Assembly: GCA_949130495.1 (NCBI GenBank) | Contig: OX422221.1 | Location: 27,382,917 to 27,446,916 of the forward strand | Source: Sambucus nigra | Lineage: Eukaryota > Streptophyta > Magnoliopsida > Dipsacales > Adoxaceae | DNA length: 64,000 nt | Reading direction: 5' to 3' | Shown: positions 10,794 through 22,041 of the stretch, piece after piece | Layout of the letters: each line of letters opens with the position of its first letter | Numbering within the stretch: position 1 is the stretch's first letter | The notes under the pieces: generated by a model | The model's database searches: none | Told to the model about the DNA's origin: nothing | Seen by the model: the letters and a program-made list of their open reading frames with translations, nothing else | Program-made: the position numbers and the translations under genes

Positions 10794-12423
10794 TGTAAGG
10801 ACATAAATTTCCAATTGAGTCCATGTATTGTGTTGGCTCAATTCCGGACAAAAACATTTATTCATAGGATAGTATGTAACTGTAATACTCTCAAGCCTAT
10901 GAAGTGTTTGTTGAAGACGTAGCGGCAAAAAGTATAAAGCTTCATCAACTATGACGGTTTGCGTGCCTCGTTTCTACGTCATCAACTATGGTTCCATGCT
11001 CCCAAGGTATGAATGCAATTTTATATATATAGTAGCTTGGAACAAGTTTTATTGGGTGTTAGGTTTTATAAAAACTGTGTTTTAATTTTCAGAAAGAATT
11101 AAATAAAACTTTAAAATAAGTTTATAAAGTTTTATAGGCTAAAATCGAATTTTCCAAAATTCTGGAAGTTCGTTCGATATGTCGTTCGAACGAGTTTTTC
11201 GTTCGAACCAGATGTCGTTCGAACGAGTTTGCCAACGAGTTCCCACTAAGGTATACTGGTCCGTCGTTCGAAATGTCGTTCGAACGAGATTGTTCATTCT
11301 AACGAGATTTCCAACGAGTTTCTAACGAGTCCATACTGGAGCGTCGTTAGAAGTCTCGTTCGAACGAGATGCCAGGCGGAACAGTTTTTGGAAGTTTTTT
11401 GGCAGTTTTTCACCCACTTCCCCACTTAGTTTTTAACCAAATTTTTCAGACTTTATCATGTGCGGGAAGAGCATTTTCCAACTTAACTTTTCCATAATTA
11501 TTCCATTCTATATCATCTCTTAGAGAGTGGTTTGAGAGCAATATTGGTTCAGGAAAATGTTCATGTTTTGAGTGCTAATTTTCAAAGAGAAAATCCTTCA
11601 TCACTCTAGTTAACACCCAATTGTGTTTATTCCAAGTTCTTATATACATATCAATTGCTTGTAGTTTGGTACCGGTTTTCTCTACACCGAATTGAAGAGA
11701 AGTTTGTTTTATTTTACCCACGTGAAGAAAGGCTTCATGTACGGGTGACGGTGACCATAGAAAGTCCTATCGGTGGATTCCGAGACCGCGGTGGTGTTCC
11801 AAGATTATTCGCTAGGAAGAGGTTTCTACAAGAAGAAGCATAGGGGCTTGAGAGGGATCGAGTCGTGTGTTGTAAGTCTTTTGTCTTGTACTTATAATTC
11901 CGTATGTAGTGAATTTGTGGCTAGGGCCGTCCGAGGTTTTTTCCCGTCTTGGGTTTTTCCTCGTACATCGCGGCGTAGTGTGATTGGTTTATTTTATCTT
12001 GCACAATAATTTAGAATGCATGCTTAGGATAATTTCAAGATAAAATTTGGTTTAATTATCACACTAAATTTAATTTGGATTTAAATTAAATATTGGGTAA
12101 ATTTGGTTTATTCAAGTCATTTGCTAAAATTTGGTTTGGCCTAACTTCGGAATATGGATAATTATGACTTAGGCAAATTCTAGGGCTTGAATTGAATTAA
12201 CATTGGTTTAAGTAAAAATTAATTATTGTGTGCGTTTAAGTTAATTTCACTTGTGTTTAATTTTAAGAAAATTAAAACTTTGGTAATTTGTTTGTTTAAG
12301 TTGAACCATCCCATCACCTTTTACGCTTTCGCATCGAGATTTAGTTTAAAAGGAAATTATAATTGTGTTTAATTGTGAAAATTAAAACCTGGGGATCCAT
12401 CATTGCTTATAACGTTTTCAACA
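10794..12423 (+). repeat. E2 3' LTR
   Basis: This LTR is 1630 bp, starts TGTAAGGACATAA, ends TTTTCAACA and is followed by CTTAG. It is shorter than the 5' LTR mainly in the palindrome zone (11168-11370), where one TTCGAA unit and its spacer present in the 5' copy are absent. A TATA-like run is at about 11022-11032. Confidence 0.92.
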
Positions 12424-12651
12424 CTTAGAAATACGGTCCGGATCGTTTTCCATAAAAAGGTCTAGATCGATACCAAAAACTATCTAGAGCCTTTACCTTT
12501 GGTGGTCCGTATATCTTGGAATACCCGGTTTGGATCGGCCTGGAAAAATCACCAGAAACTAGAAGTTATCTTCTTGTAATTCGGATTCGTCTTTGTATAG
12601 GTATGAGACATATCAAAATGAGATGGACATTTATAAAATTATGTCCTTACA

Positions 12652-13321
12652 GAGAGCATTCGAATTTTTAGAAAATATCTCAATATATAGTGGTTTGGTA
12701 GAATTTATCTCTTGGATGAATTTCACTCCACCCCTCTATAGTGTTTTTTTTTCATTTTTAGCAACTATATCAATGTAGTGTGATGTGGCTGAAAGCACCC
12801 CCTTGGGAAGTAAAATCAAATCCATTCCTTTAGGGTGAGTATTTGTATTTTTAGCATATATCTCAATATTATGTGATGATGTAGAATTTATTTCCTTGGA
12901 TGAGTTCTAATGTACAATTTTATAATGATAGAGTTTGTATTTTTAGCAATTCTCTTTCATTATTTTAAGTGTCCATTATGAATTCATCCATGCTATATAT
13001 TTTAATTAGGTTTTATTTGTTTATTTTGTAGTTTTTATTATAGAATCAATAAATACATTTATGAGTGATTGTAATTGCGAGATTGTTGATATAAGTGAAG
13101 AAGTCTATTGCAATTCAAGGAGAAATTTGGGTTTAATTGATTCTTATCTAATTACTCATTTCATGCCTTTAATTGTTTACATTTTATTTTTGGATGATGA
13201 TTAGTGAGGGAAAATCTCCCTTTCTTGGGATAAATTTTGAAGCCCTCATGAGTCCAATTTAGTTAGTTTTATTTTTTAGCAAAATTTTGTTTTCTCTTAT
13301 TAGATATTACATATTAATTAG
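12652..13321 (+). repeat. D: decayed LTR fragment with four-hairpin array (left part)
   Basis: With 33514-33793 this segment forms one older sequence, split by E3. It matches 61407-62400 in inverse orientation. Four copies of the loop ATTTTTA lie at 12664, 12754, 12847 and 12939, about 92 bp apart, each between imperfect inverted arms (see 62040-62399 for the clearer copy). Its left end is cut in the middle of the outermost hairpin by the insertion of E1. The last five bases, ATTAG, are the E3 target duplication. No coding sequence is present. Confidence 0.75.
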
Positions 13322-14244
13322 TGAGAACACACTATATGGTTGACTTACTTGAGTCTCTGCCATATAGGAGTTCCAACTAATTTGGATATCGAGACAAAAT
13401 AGCTTTATATTTTTTTACATGTTACTTTATCTCGAAAAAGGCATTCAAAGATTCATAAAAAAGATCCCAGTCCAAGTTCTTCAATGCGACACAAAAAGGG
13501 AAGTTTTTTTTGGGAACCACATTAGGATACACACACACACTCTACATATAAAGTTTTTTATGTGTGCATAATCTTTTAGTGGTTTAGACCTCGTCAAAAT
13601 TTTTAAAAGAAAAGTTTTTTTAAACATTTTTTAATCATTGTAAATATTTTTTTTGATTAATTAAAATTGAATTTTAAAATAGTTAAGGTTTTAATCAAAA
13701 TAATTTTTTGTGATTAAAAAGTTGGCTGGGTAAGATTTTGAACTAAATAGAAAACTTTGGGGTTTAAAGTAAATTTTTTTTGTGGAGTTAATTTAAAATG
13801 TTCAAAACTCCTTGTTTTTGCAACTGTCTTGGTGGGTTTGGCATTTTTCTATTTTACGATTCTTTCCAAGCTGAGATAAGTTAAATCTTGACCCTTCGTT
13901 TCATCAATGGTGAAAGCCGTACCTAGCCTCAATCCGCGTCATCTTCGTTAAACAATTCCAAAATATTTTTCAACTCTGTTTACCAACGATTCGATTTCCA
14001 GATTAGATCAGAGATCCCATCGTGGCCCTTGGGTTTAAACAAACTTTCGATTTGAGAAAGAACCGAGAGCTGTAGTGAGAAGAGAGAATCGAGATCCGAT
14101 GCCGGAACGACAGAGAAAAAGAGAGAACCGAGAACTGTAGTGAGAAGATTGAGAGAGATCCGGAACCCATTTTTCAAATATCTCTTGGTTTTATTCAAAC
14201 CCAAATACCCACAAAACCTTTTTATTGTCCAAATAGAAACAATA

Positions 14245-15873
14245 TGGAATACCCGTATTTTTATGACTTTTAAATTTGAGGATTTATTAAATTTAATTTG
14301 AGATATTAATTTAATATTAATCCGGAAATTATTTTAAATATTTATCAGCGTGATAAGAGTTAGTAATTATTGGGATTTTGTTGAATATTACTTAATGGAT
14401 AAAGTAATATCTATAATCGAATTTATTAAAATTATCTCGAGTATATAATTTGGTAATTGTGGAAATTTAATCGGGACGTACCTGTGTCGGGTCGGGATTA
14501 AATTAGTATTATTAAAAGTGAATAAATTATGAGTCGTCTGTATGGTAATTTCGAGTATGCCAATGGATCCAGAAGGGTTGAGATAGTCAAAATAATGCAC
14601 CCGGAGGTTTAGTTTGGGTCTCGGGGCGTTTTTAGGCCTAATTAACATCCCAGGAGGGCATTTTGGACATTTCATATTTTTGGGCAATTAAACCCACGAA
14701 TTTTCCAAGGTTATATCAGCTTCTAGGAGTTGTCATCTAGGGTTAACAAAAGCAAAACCAAATAATGGCCATTGGACAAGAAGTGGGAAAGCTTTCCAAG
14801 GATTTCAAAGACAAAAACTCCATCATTTACACCGCCACCACTGCCAAATCGTAGATCGCGCGACGGGGAACACAACCACACTACTTTCTTCCACAAATCA
14901 GAAACTAAATTTACAAGCAAGTGTCTATCTTTCTTTATCTTTAGTTAATGTGTAAATTATGTTAGTCTAGGGTTGTTTAGAACTTATTTCATGAAAGAAA
15001 GTGTAGTTTGGAGACTAGAATTCATATGTCGCAGAAGAAGTAATCATATTCTGGACATCAAATTCGTATGTAGAGGATACACCAAGAAATTTCATGAATT
15101 TAGAAGTAGAAAATCTAGAAAATAATTGGAAGAATTGAAATTTAAAGAAAAGATTAGGGTTCTTGAAGTCTATGTAGATTTTACCCCTTTAAATTGTTAT
15201 ACTGGATGATAGCTCACATATTTTATGTAGAAAATCGTTTATTTGGGTATATAGTGCTTGTAGTACCATTTGATGGGAGTTTGGGAATCATAAATGGCAA
15301 TTTAGTTGAGGTTGGAGATGGATTTCCATAACTGGGTTAATGCAGTTTTCGCCATAACTGCTTGATCGATCGATCGACCCAAGAACATCGATCGATCGAT
15401 CGACCCTCTTCCATCGACCGATCGACCCCTTTTGGAAAACTGCATATTCCTCTTATTATGGTTTATTCCGATTAAAATGCGTAGTAACCCTTGAGTATTA
15501 TTAATAGAACAGTTTGGGACATAACTACGACCAGTAAGGTTTTAGTAAACCCCAATAAGTGAGAATTTAATGTAAGATGAAATTAAAGGTTAACGGGGAG
15601 TGATTTACACATATGTAATTATGCGAACGTTTAAATTAAAGATTTGGACTCGTTAGGAAGTGAGAATGGAGAGTAAGTGAGAGTACCTACTCAAATTATA
15701 CTTAGGTAGATAGAATACTTCGAGAGATATGAAGTGAGTATGGAATAACCTATAAATGGAAATAAAAGAGACGAGCCCGTTATACGAGTATAAACGAGTA
15801 GAATGTATTAAGAATGAATAATTACAATTATGGGTCGTGGGTGCACCAAATTGAGAAATGTGAATAGTGATAT

Positions 15874-15939
<66 letters not shown>

Positions 15940-17238
15940 AAAAAAAATCGTACCCGAGCTACTTGGTATCATGGGGGGTTTCCGCACTGGGACAGTCTTA
16001 TCTCCATTGGGCCTTTATGGGGGATAACGACTTGTACCCTAAAACATAGGATTCCTTGGTACAGGCTATCTGATTGATAGTCAGACGGTCATAAGAGACG
16101 TGAGGGTATGTGCTGACCTCTTAGTGACTTGTAACTATGCTTCGCCTCCATTTGTTATGTTTTGTGTTAATACAGTTCGAGAGTGATTCCGAACTAGTAT
16201 TTCCCTTAGTACGAGTGATACAGGGACTTGATAGCAGAGTATGCCAGCACCATAAAGCTTATGTTGGGTGCCAATATAGATATGTATACTTAAGTATGGG
16301 AACGTTCTACTATGCATAAAGGTAGTTAAGTAATTAATGAATACTCCAATTTTATTATTAAGTGTTTGAGAATTTTGTGAGAACACTGGAGTATTTTAAA
16401 ATGAAATGAGATAGATGTGAGAACATTAATTTCAGAAATTAATTATCCTAGCCATAGTAATTGTTGGCATGAAACTTTATGGGAAAGATAAGTTAAAATA
16501 AACTTTTGGGGTTAATAGTGCGGTAGGCGTGCACAATAGCTGAGAGGTGAGAATTTCTCAAGATAGTGTCGCATTCTAACATCGTTGTTACATTAACCGA
16601 AAAGCATTTTAAATACTTTCTAAACTAAATTTAAACTATTTTACAATCGGGCTCTAACCCATTTCCTGTTATCTTTTCTCTCTTGTATATATGTATATAT
16701 CACAGGTGCCCAGCCACAGGGGCATCATGCTTAGGTTCTTTGGACTGGACGTGCTGCAGCTTATGTGGGAGTTGCAGGCCATTTGCTAAGACGACCTCGT
16801 TGTTGATTCCACTCTTATTTCAGTTCTAATTAGTTGGGCATGTGTCGCCCGTTTCCTTATTCTGTTGGATTTGTTAGAGATTATGTTTATTCATCTTTTG
16901 TATTTTTACTCTTTGGGATTTGATTACTATCAGGATGGTTTTCTTTTATAGTTTTAAAGTTGGTATTGGTTTATCTGAATGGTTAAATTCATGGGTGTTT
17001 ATTTCCAGTCTTAATAATTGTGGGATTCTTCAATTGTTACTTATTAAAGGTTTTCATAATTGGATTTAATAAAATGGAAATAATGTTTTAAATTGTTTTG
17101 ACACTTTTAATTATTTAGGGTGTTTAAATTGAAAATTTTATTTTGCGATAGTGATGCTATGAATGAACCAACCGTTCACCTTGATTATAATTTAATAAAG
17201 GACTGATCACCCGGTATGTAATTAGGCGGGGTGTTACA
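14245..17238 (+). repeat. Gypsy 5' LTR (2994 bp)
   Basis: The LTR starts TGGAATACCC (the 3' copy has TGTAATATCCC) and ends GGTGTTACA. Inside are reiterated GATC palindromes (15362-15432) and a (CA)n(TA)n microsatellite (about 15872-15936). A block of about 40 bp near 14570-14609 is absent from the 3' LTR. A similar block occurs in the E8 LTR near 40420-40470, so the 3' LTR probably lost it. Confidence 0.9.
15872..15936. repeat. (CA)n(TA)n microsatellite
   Basis: An uninterrupted CA run passes into a TA run. The 3' LTR has only a TA run at the corresponding place (23638-23674). Confidence 0.95.
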
Positions 17239-17240
17239 GG

Positions 17241-17253
17241 TGGTATCAGAGCA
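17241..17253 (+). other. Gypsy primer-binding site (tRNA-Met type)
   Basis: TGGTATCAGAGCA lies two bases after the 5' LTR end, as usual for plant chromoviruses. Confidence 0.9.
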
Positions 17254-17423
17254 TCAGGTTCTAGTGTCCTTTAGGATTTGTATGGCTTATTTCTCTTCTA
17301 GCTTAGCGTTCTTGATATAGAGCCCTATTTTAGGATTGTTGTATTCTTTTATTTACACTTACATCTTCAACTATTTGAGATTTGATAATAACTGCAGACT
17401 AATAAACTTCCTTCTCGTTTCAG

Positions 17424-18660
17424 ATGCCTTCGAGACGTGCACCCCGAGACAGAAATGCCCAGGCCGAGTAGCCAGCAGCTCCATCTCAGGGGATGATAAA
17501 CGCAACCAAGGTAGCCGCTATTGTTGCTTAGGCGGTGAATGCCGCATTGGTGGTAGTGCAGCAGGTTCCAGCCCAGATTCAGGCAGTGGTGCCAGTACCA
17601 GCACAACTTCCATCCGCATGGGAGGGGGTTAGGGATGCCTTCAGAAGGCGCATCCCCCGAAGTTCTCGGGTAGTTCAGATATCATAGTCTCCAGCCAATG
17701 GAAGAAAGATATCTAGAGGCATCTGCACATGTATGAGTGCACGGATGTACATAGACGGCTGTTGGCTTCCTTTAAGCTAGTGGGGGCCGCTTTGCAGTGG
17801 TGGGAGTCCACCACCACCTTAGAGGAGAGGGACATCATCACGATTCAGTCGTTATAGGCGCAGTTTGACCGAAAATGCTTCCCATCCACAATTCGGACTG
17901 AGATAAGACGGAAGTTACTGAATCTGAAATAGGAGAATATGACTGTTGCTGAGTACGAGGAAGAGTTTACTAGACTTCTCACTATAGTGCCAGATGATTC
18001 ACCCACAGAGGGGGAGAAGATACTGCTGTTTGTGGATGGATTGTCTTGGAGGACCCATCATCATATCATAGGCAATCTATCACTGAGTACCTACTCAATG
18101 TTGTGTTGTTACACTATCAGGATCACCACTTCCATCTGTAGGGAAGCAAACGAGCAGGAGAGTCCAGTCAGCAGGGCTGGACAGGGGACAGTAGTACTGG
18201 TGGGGCACCAGCAGCCCAGAGGCAAACTAGTCATAGTAAGCAGAGTTCCCATCAGGTGGACCCTGCCAAACGGTTCTGATTAGGTGACTCCAGACAGGGA
18301 TTTGGGGGATTTAGGCAGGGCCAGTAGGGCTAGTCTAATCAGCAGGGCCAACACCGTCAGCAGCAGGGACAGCAGCAGGGCCATCAGGGCCAGTGACGGG
18401 GTGGTAATGGCCAACAGGGTCGTGGTCAGCAGGGACAGAGGGGAGGTAACTTCAGGGGCTGATGTTTCGGATGTGGCAAGAATGGCCATAGGCGCCAGGA
18501 TTGTCCAGAGGGAGATAGGGCCCCACAACAGCAGGGTGCCCGTAATGAGCCACATAGGCCACTCTTTCCAGCCGCCCTCCTAGTGCCAGCTTAGGTACCA
18601 GCCATCCCAGCAGCTCTAGTACAACAGGGGTAGTTTTAGTACGGACGTGTCTAAAACATC
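17424..18660 (+). pseudogene. Gypsy gag remnant
   Basis: The likely start is the ATG at 17424 (MPSRRAPRDRNAQA). Stops at 17469, 17529 and 17930 fall where related proteins have Gln, so CAG to TAG is the simplest explanation. The gag core includes MTVAEYEEEFTRL (from 17939) and a downstream FVDGLSW motif. A very Gln- and Gly-rich stretch follows (18300-18460). A CX2CX4HX4C zinc knuckle (CFRCGKNGHRRQDC, near 18465-18510) comes right after a stop that also replaces a codon in the conserved run. The frame shifts several times. When intact, Gag forms the particle and binds RNA. Confidence 0.8.
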
Positions 18661-18699
18661 CACTAGGCGGTATCTCCTCAGGCATCACCCGCAATTGAG

Positions 18700-19200
18700 G
18701 GTACGTTTCCTATCCATGGAACTATGGGTCGACTTTTATTTGATACTGGGGCGATACACTGTTTTATAGCTACTCATTTTGCAAAGGCCTTAGGATTATT
18801 AGCCACAATAGAGAGCACTTTGACATGCGTAGACTCACCACTGGGGAATGGGTCATTGATTTTCTTTATATGTCGGGGTGTGGGAGTAGATATTGGTAGC
18901 TTGATTTTACCAGTAGACATGTTAGTCTTCGAGATGCATGAGCACGATGTTATTATTGGCATGGATTGGCTCGCCGCATACAGAGCCATGATAGATTGTT
19001 TCGGTGGGAGTATTATCTTTGCCATTCCGGGGCAGGAGATGTTTTTGGTGGCGATGCCTCGCCCAGAGGGAGGCTCTTTCGCTCATTTGTATTACATAGA
19101 GGATGATACCTCTAAGGATGTCGTGATTCCCTCAAATTCGATCCCCATCATCGTTAGTATTCCGTTGTATTTCAGGAGATACCGGGCCTACCCCCAGTTA
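18700..19200 (+). pseudogene. Gypsy aspartic protease
   Basis: The retropepsin-like domain is readable from 18724. The active-site Asp-Thr-Gly triplet is intact (FDTGA at about 18739-18753). Further motifs are SLILPVDMLVFEMHEHDVIIGMDWLA (about 18895-18975) and IIFAIPGQE. It would cut the gag-pol polyprotein. The segment is in one frame to 19266 but drops out of the polyprotein frame near 19200, where the reverse transcriptase continues in another frame. Confidence 0.82.
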
Positions 19201-19222
19201 AGAGATAGATTTTGTCATAGAC

Positions 19223-20460
19223 TTGATGTCGGATACTCGACCGATAGCACGTGCTCCATACCATAAAACTCCAACGAAAATGAGGGAGTTACAGGATCAG
19301 ATAGAGCAACTATTAGGTCAAGGCTTCATTCGTAGGAGCACCTCACCTTGGGGCGCTCTAGTTTTGTTTGTGAAAAAGAGAGATGGTTCACTGAGGTTAT
19401 ACGTGGATTACTGGGAGCTGAACAAGGTCATGATACGGAACAAATATATGTTTCCTCGAATCGATGATCTGTTCGACCAGCTGAGAGGAGCAACCTTCTT
19501 TTCGAAGATAGATTTGAGATCAGGATACCATCAACTACGGATTAGGGAGCAGGATGCATCAAAGACTTCTTTCTTGATGAGATATGGTTCCTATGAGTTT
19601 CGAGTCATGCCATTTGGGATGACAAATGCTCCAGTCGTATTCATGGACTTAATGAACCGAGTGTTCAGAGAGTTCTTGGATTAGTTTGTCATCGTCTTTA
19701 TAGATGGCATCCTGATATATTCACACATTAAGGATGAGCATGCTGAGCACTTGAGGCATGTTCTTCAGACTCCATGAGAGCATCAGTTGTATGCTAAGTA
19801 TGAGAAGTACGGATTCTAGTTACGGGAGGTGCAGTTTTTTGGGCATATTGTGTCAGAATTGGGGATATCGGTTGACCCGAGCAAAGTGTCGACAGTGAGT
19901 GAGTAGGGACAGCCCATAACACCAACGGATGTGCGTAGTTTCTCGGGTTTAGCCAGGTACTATAGGAGATTCATCCGAGGTTTCTTAAAGATAGTGGGTC
20001 CATTGATGAATCTGACTCGCAAGGGGGTACCGTATGTCAATGAGCTGGAAGATAAGCTATCTTCGGCACTAGTTCTTACTTTACCCAAATCGAGAGTGGA
20101 GTATCTGGTTTACACCAATGCCTTTTTATGGGGACTCGGGGGAGTACTTCAGCAGGAGGAGAAGGCTATAGCTTTTGCCTCCCGCAAGCTTAAGCTGCAC
20201 GAAAGAAATTACCCCACCCACGACCTAGAGCTAGCAACGGTAATTTTTGCAATGAGGATATGGAGACATTATGTATTGGGGGATAAGTTTTTATTGTTCA
20301 CATATCACAAGTCAATGCAGTACCTGTTCTCTCAGCGAGAGATAAATATGCGTCAGCACAGATGTTAGAGTTTATGAAAGACTACCAGTTTGAAATTCAG
20401 TACCATCCAGGAAAGGCTAACGTGGTTGCTGATGCATTGAGCCATAGACCAGTAGGCGAT
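19223..20460 (+). pseudogene. Gypsy reverse transcriptase and RNase H, catalytic residues lost
   Basis: The RT is clear: a [16 protein letters not shown] lead-in, [16 protein letters not shown] and [12 protein letters not shown]. The catalytic box reads VFIDGIL, so the second Asp of the usual FIDD is Gly (codon at 19706-19708). Stops lie at 19682 (Gln in relatives), near 19777, near 19818 and at 19904. RNase H follows from about 20100. VYTNAF (20117-20119 encodes Asn) replaces the expected catalytic Asp, and TYHKS replaces TDHKS. ASRKLKLHERNYPTHDLELA and HPGKANVVADALS are well kept. A one-base deletion near 20365 shifts the frame in the conserved MRQ-R-W-LEF run. The protein would be inactive. 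Confidence 0.9.
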
Positions 20461-20659
20461 GTAGTAGATGTCTGGAAAGTGAAGTGGAAAGAGTTGGGTC
20501 ACCAAGAGGTGGTAGCCCATTCCTTTATATCTGTCATGACAGTCACACTCAAGATTATTACGATGGTAATATAGGCACAGTCAGCGAACTTATTTTGTCA
20601 GGAGCAGATTGTACGACTCTTAACTGAGGGATCTGAGTCCTATTAAGTAAGTTTCGATG

Positions 20660-21560
20660 GAGGTTTGAGATTTAATGGGAGATTAGTTATTCTAGAAGGA
20701 GAAGACTTACGTCATGCGGTGATGACACAATCTCACGGGTCCAAATTTGCGGTACATCCCGCAGGAGGTAAGATGTACCAGGATATGAGGTGGCAGTACT
20801 GGTGGAGTGGGATGAAGAAGGACATTACTGAGTTTGTGTCCAAGTATTATACTTGTCAGATGGTAAAGGTAGACCAATAGAGACCGTCGGGGTTGCTTCA
20901 GCCGTTGGAGATACCTACATGGAAGTGGGAGAGTATTTCCATGGACTTCATTACTGGACTAAGTACATCACAACGGGATCACGACTCCATCTGGGTGATC
21001 GTGGATCGTTTGACCAAGGTGGATCATTTTTTACCGATACGGACAGACTATACCATGGGCCAGTATGCTCAGTTGTTCATTACCTAGATTGTTAGGCTAC
21101 ATGAGGTGCCTCTGGATATTGTGTCGGATAGAGATAAGATTTTCGTGTCGCATTTCTGGGAGAGCTTTTAGGAGGCCATGGGTAAAGAGTTGAGATTGAG
21201 TTCAGGTTATCACCCACAGATGTATGGACAAAAAAAGCGTACCAATCATATGTTGGAAGATATACTATGCATGTGTGTCCTTGATTTTGGAGGAGGATGG
21301 GAGCCGCATCTTCCACTGGTGGAGTTTGCTTACAATAACTCTTATCAGTTCACGATCGACATGGCTCCATTTGAGGCATTGTATGGTAGGCCTTATCGTT
21401 CTCCAACTTGTTAGATAGAGGTGGGGGACAATAAGTTGCTCGGACCAGAGGTAATTCAGGAAAGCTCAGCTAGGATTGAGCTTATCAGGAGTCACATTCG
21501 GGTAGCCCAGGACAGGCAGAAAGGCTACGCCAATGCAAAAGGTCTTTTCGAGAATTTAAT
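20660..21560 (+). pseudogene. Gypsy integrase, zinc finger and catalytic Glu altered
   Basis: The domain starts with an HHCC-type finger: SHGSKFAVH is kept, but the first Cys of the C-x-x-C pair is Tyr (KYYTCQ). The core follows, with WKWESISMDFITGL and IVSDRDK holding the two catalytic Asp residues. The third catalytic residue, Glu in the usual DGQSERT, reads YGQKKRT, with Lys encoded at 21235-21237. Stops at 20878, near 21087, at 21169 and at 21412 mostly replace Gln or Trp of relatives. LPLVEFAYNNSYQ and MAPFEALYGRP are intact. The integrase would insert the DNA copy. This one cannot. Confidence 0.88.
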
Positions 21561-22031
21561 GTGGGGGACCAAGTATTACTGCTCTTGTATCCTATGAGAG
21601 GAGTGATGAGGTTTGGGAAGAAGGGGAAATTGGCCCTAAGGTATTTGAGACCATTTCCCCTTATCGAGAGGATTGGGCCGGTAGCATATAGATTAGGGTT
21701 GCCAGAGCACTTGCACCGCATTCACGAAGTATTCCACATTTCGTCGTTGAGACGATACCTTCGGGATGATATGGCCCACACCCACATCGCGATAGAGGAG
21801 ATTGACTTACAACACGACAGCTCTTATTAGGAGAGACCAGTGGGTATCCTAGACCATAACGAAAGGAGATTGAGGTCGAAGGTAGTTCCACTTGTACGGG
21901 TCAAATGGGAGCATCATAATGTGAAAGAATCCACTTGGCAGCGTGAGGCAGACATGCGCGAGAAATACCCACAGTTATTCTTACCAGGTATGCCTTATTT
22001 TCTGAATTTCGGGACAAAATTCCATTATTAG
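21561..22031 (+). pseudogene. Gypsy integrase C-terminus (GPY/F) and chromodomain-like tail
   Basis: The GPY/F module is readable (GVMRFGKKGKLALRYLRPF, then PLIERIGPVAYRL, then HEVFHISSLRRYL). After one stop near 21828 comes a chromodomain-like segment: VGILDHNERRLRSKVVPLV, RVKWEHHNVKESTWQRE and DMREKYPQLF. It resembles the group of plant chromodomains that lack a full aromatic cage. In relatives this tail is thought to steer insertion to heterochromatin. The polyprotein ends at 22031, ten bases before the 3' LTR. Confidence 0.82.
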
Positions 22032-22041
22032 GGGGGAAGTA
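22030..22041 (+). other. Gypsy polypurine tract
   Basis: AGGGGGGAAGTA directly abuts the 3' LTR start and is the expected plus-strand primer. Confidence 0.88.

Larger units (their letters stand above)
5365..12423 (+). mobile_element. E2: gag-only Ty1/copia element, complete with target duplication
   Basis: This 7059-bp element has two LTRs (5365-7017 and 10794-12423), a tRNA-Met primer site, a gag gene, a polypurine tract and perfect 5-bp duplications (CTTAG). Between the gag stop at 9049 and the 3' LTR there is about 1.7 kb with no protease, integrase, reverse transcriptase or RNase H. It therefore resembles the gag-carrying, pol-less retrotransposons described in plants, which must borrow pol proteins from an autonomous partner. 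It sits in the 5' LTR of E1, a related element in the opposite orientation, and shares gag and 3' untranslated sequence with E1. E2 probably arose from an E1-like ancestor by loss of pol. Confidence 0.92.
1..12651 (-). mobile_element. E1: Ty1/copia element, minus strand, 3' LTR off window
   Basis: This is a copia element read right to left: 5' LTR (4727-5364 plus 12424-12651), tRNA-Met primer site (4711-4724), gag, a shortened pol, and a 3' untranslated region running to the window edge. The right boundary at 12651 is supported in two ways. The minus-strand LTR begins with TGTAAGGACATAA, nearly the same start as the E2 LTR. The homology of the flanking sequence D to 61407-62400 also begins exactly at 12652. 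The bases just outside are GAGAG, and the matching duplication should lie left of the window. The 5' LTR is interrupted by the whole of E2. G-rich tracts near 229-266 (read on the minus strand) resemble the polypurine region before a 3' LTR, so that LTR is probably just beyond position 1. Confidence 0.85.
4727..12651 (-). repeat. E1 5' LTR, split by E2
   Basis: The LTR occupies 4727-5364 and 12424-12651, about 866 bp once E2 and one copy of its CTTAG duplication are removed. On the minus strand it starts TGTAAGGACAT and ends GCACTCTCA next to the primer site. Both halves carry reiterated CpG-rich motifs of the form GGTCCGGATCGG (for example near 5296, 5326, 12434 and 12528). They resemble those in the unrelated E4 LTR. 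Confidence 0.85.

Noticed and set aside
15830..16027. Short frame encoding His-Thr and Ile-Tyr repeats
   Set aside because: It is only the translation of the CA/TA microsatellite in the gypsy LTR.
18280..18694. Overlapping plus- and minus-strand frames
   Set aside because: They are shadows of the Gln/Gly-rich gag segment of the gypsy element.
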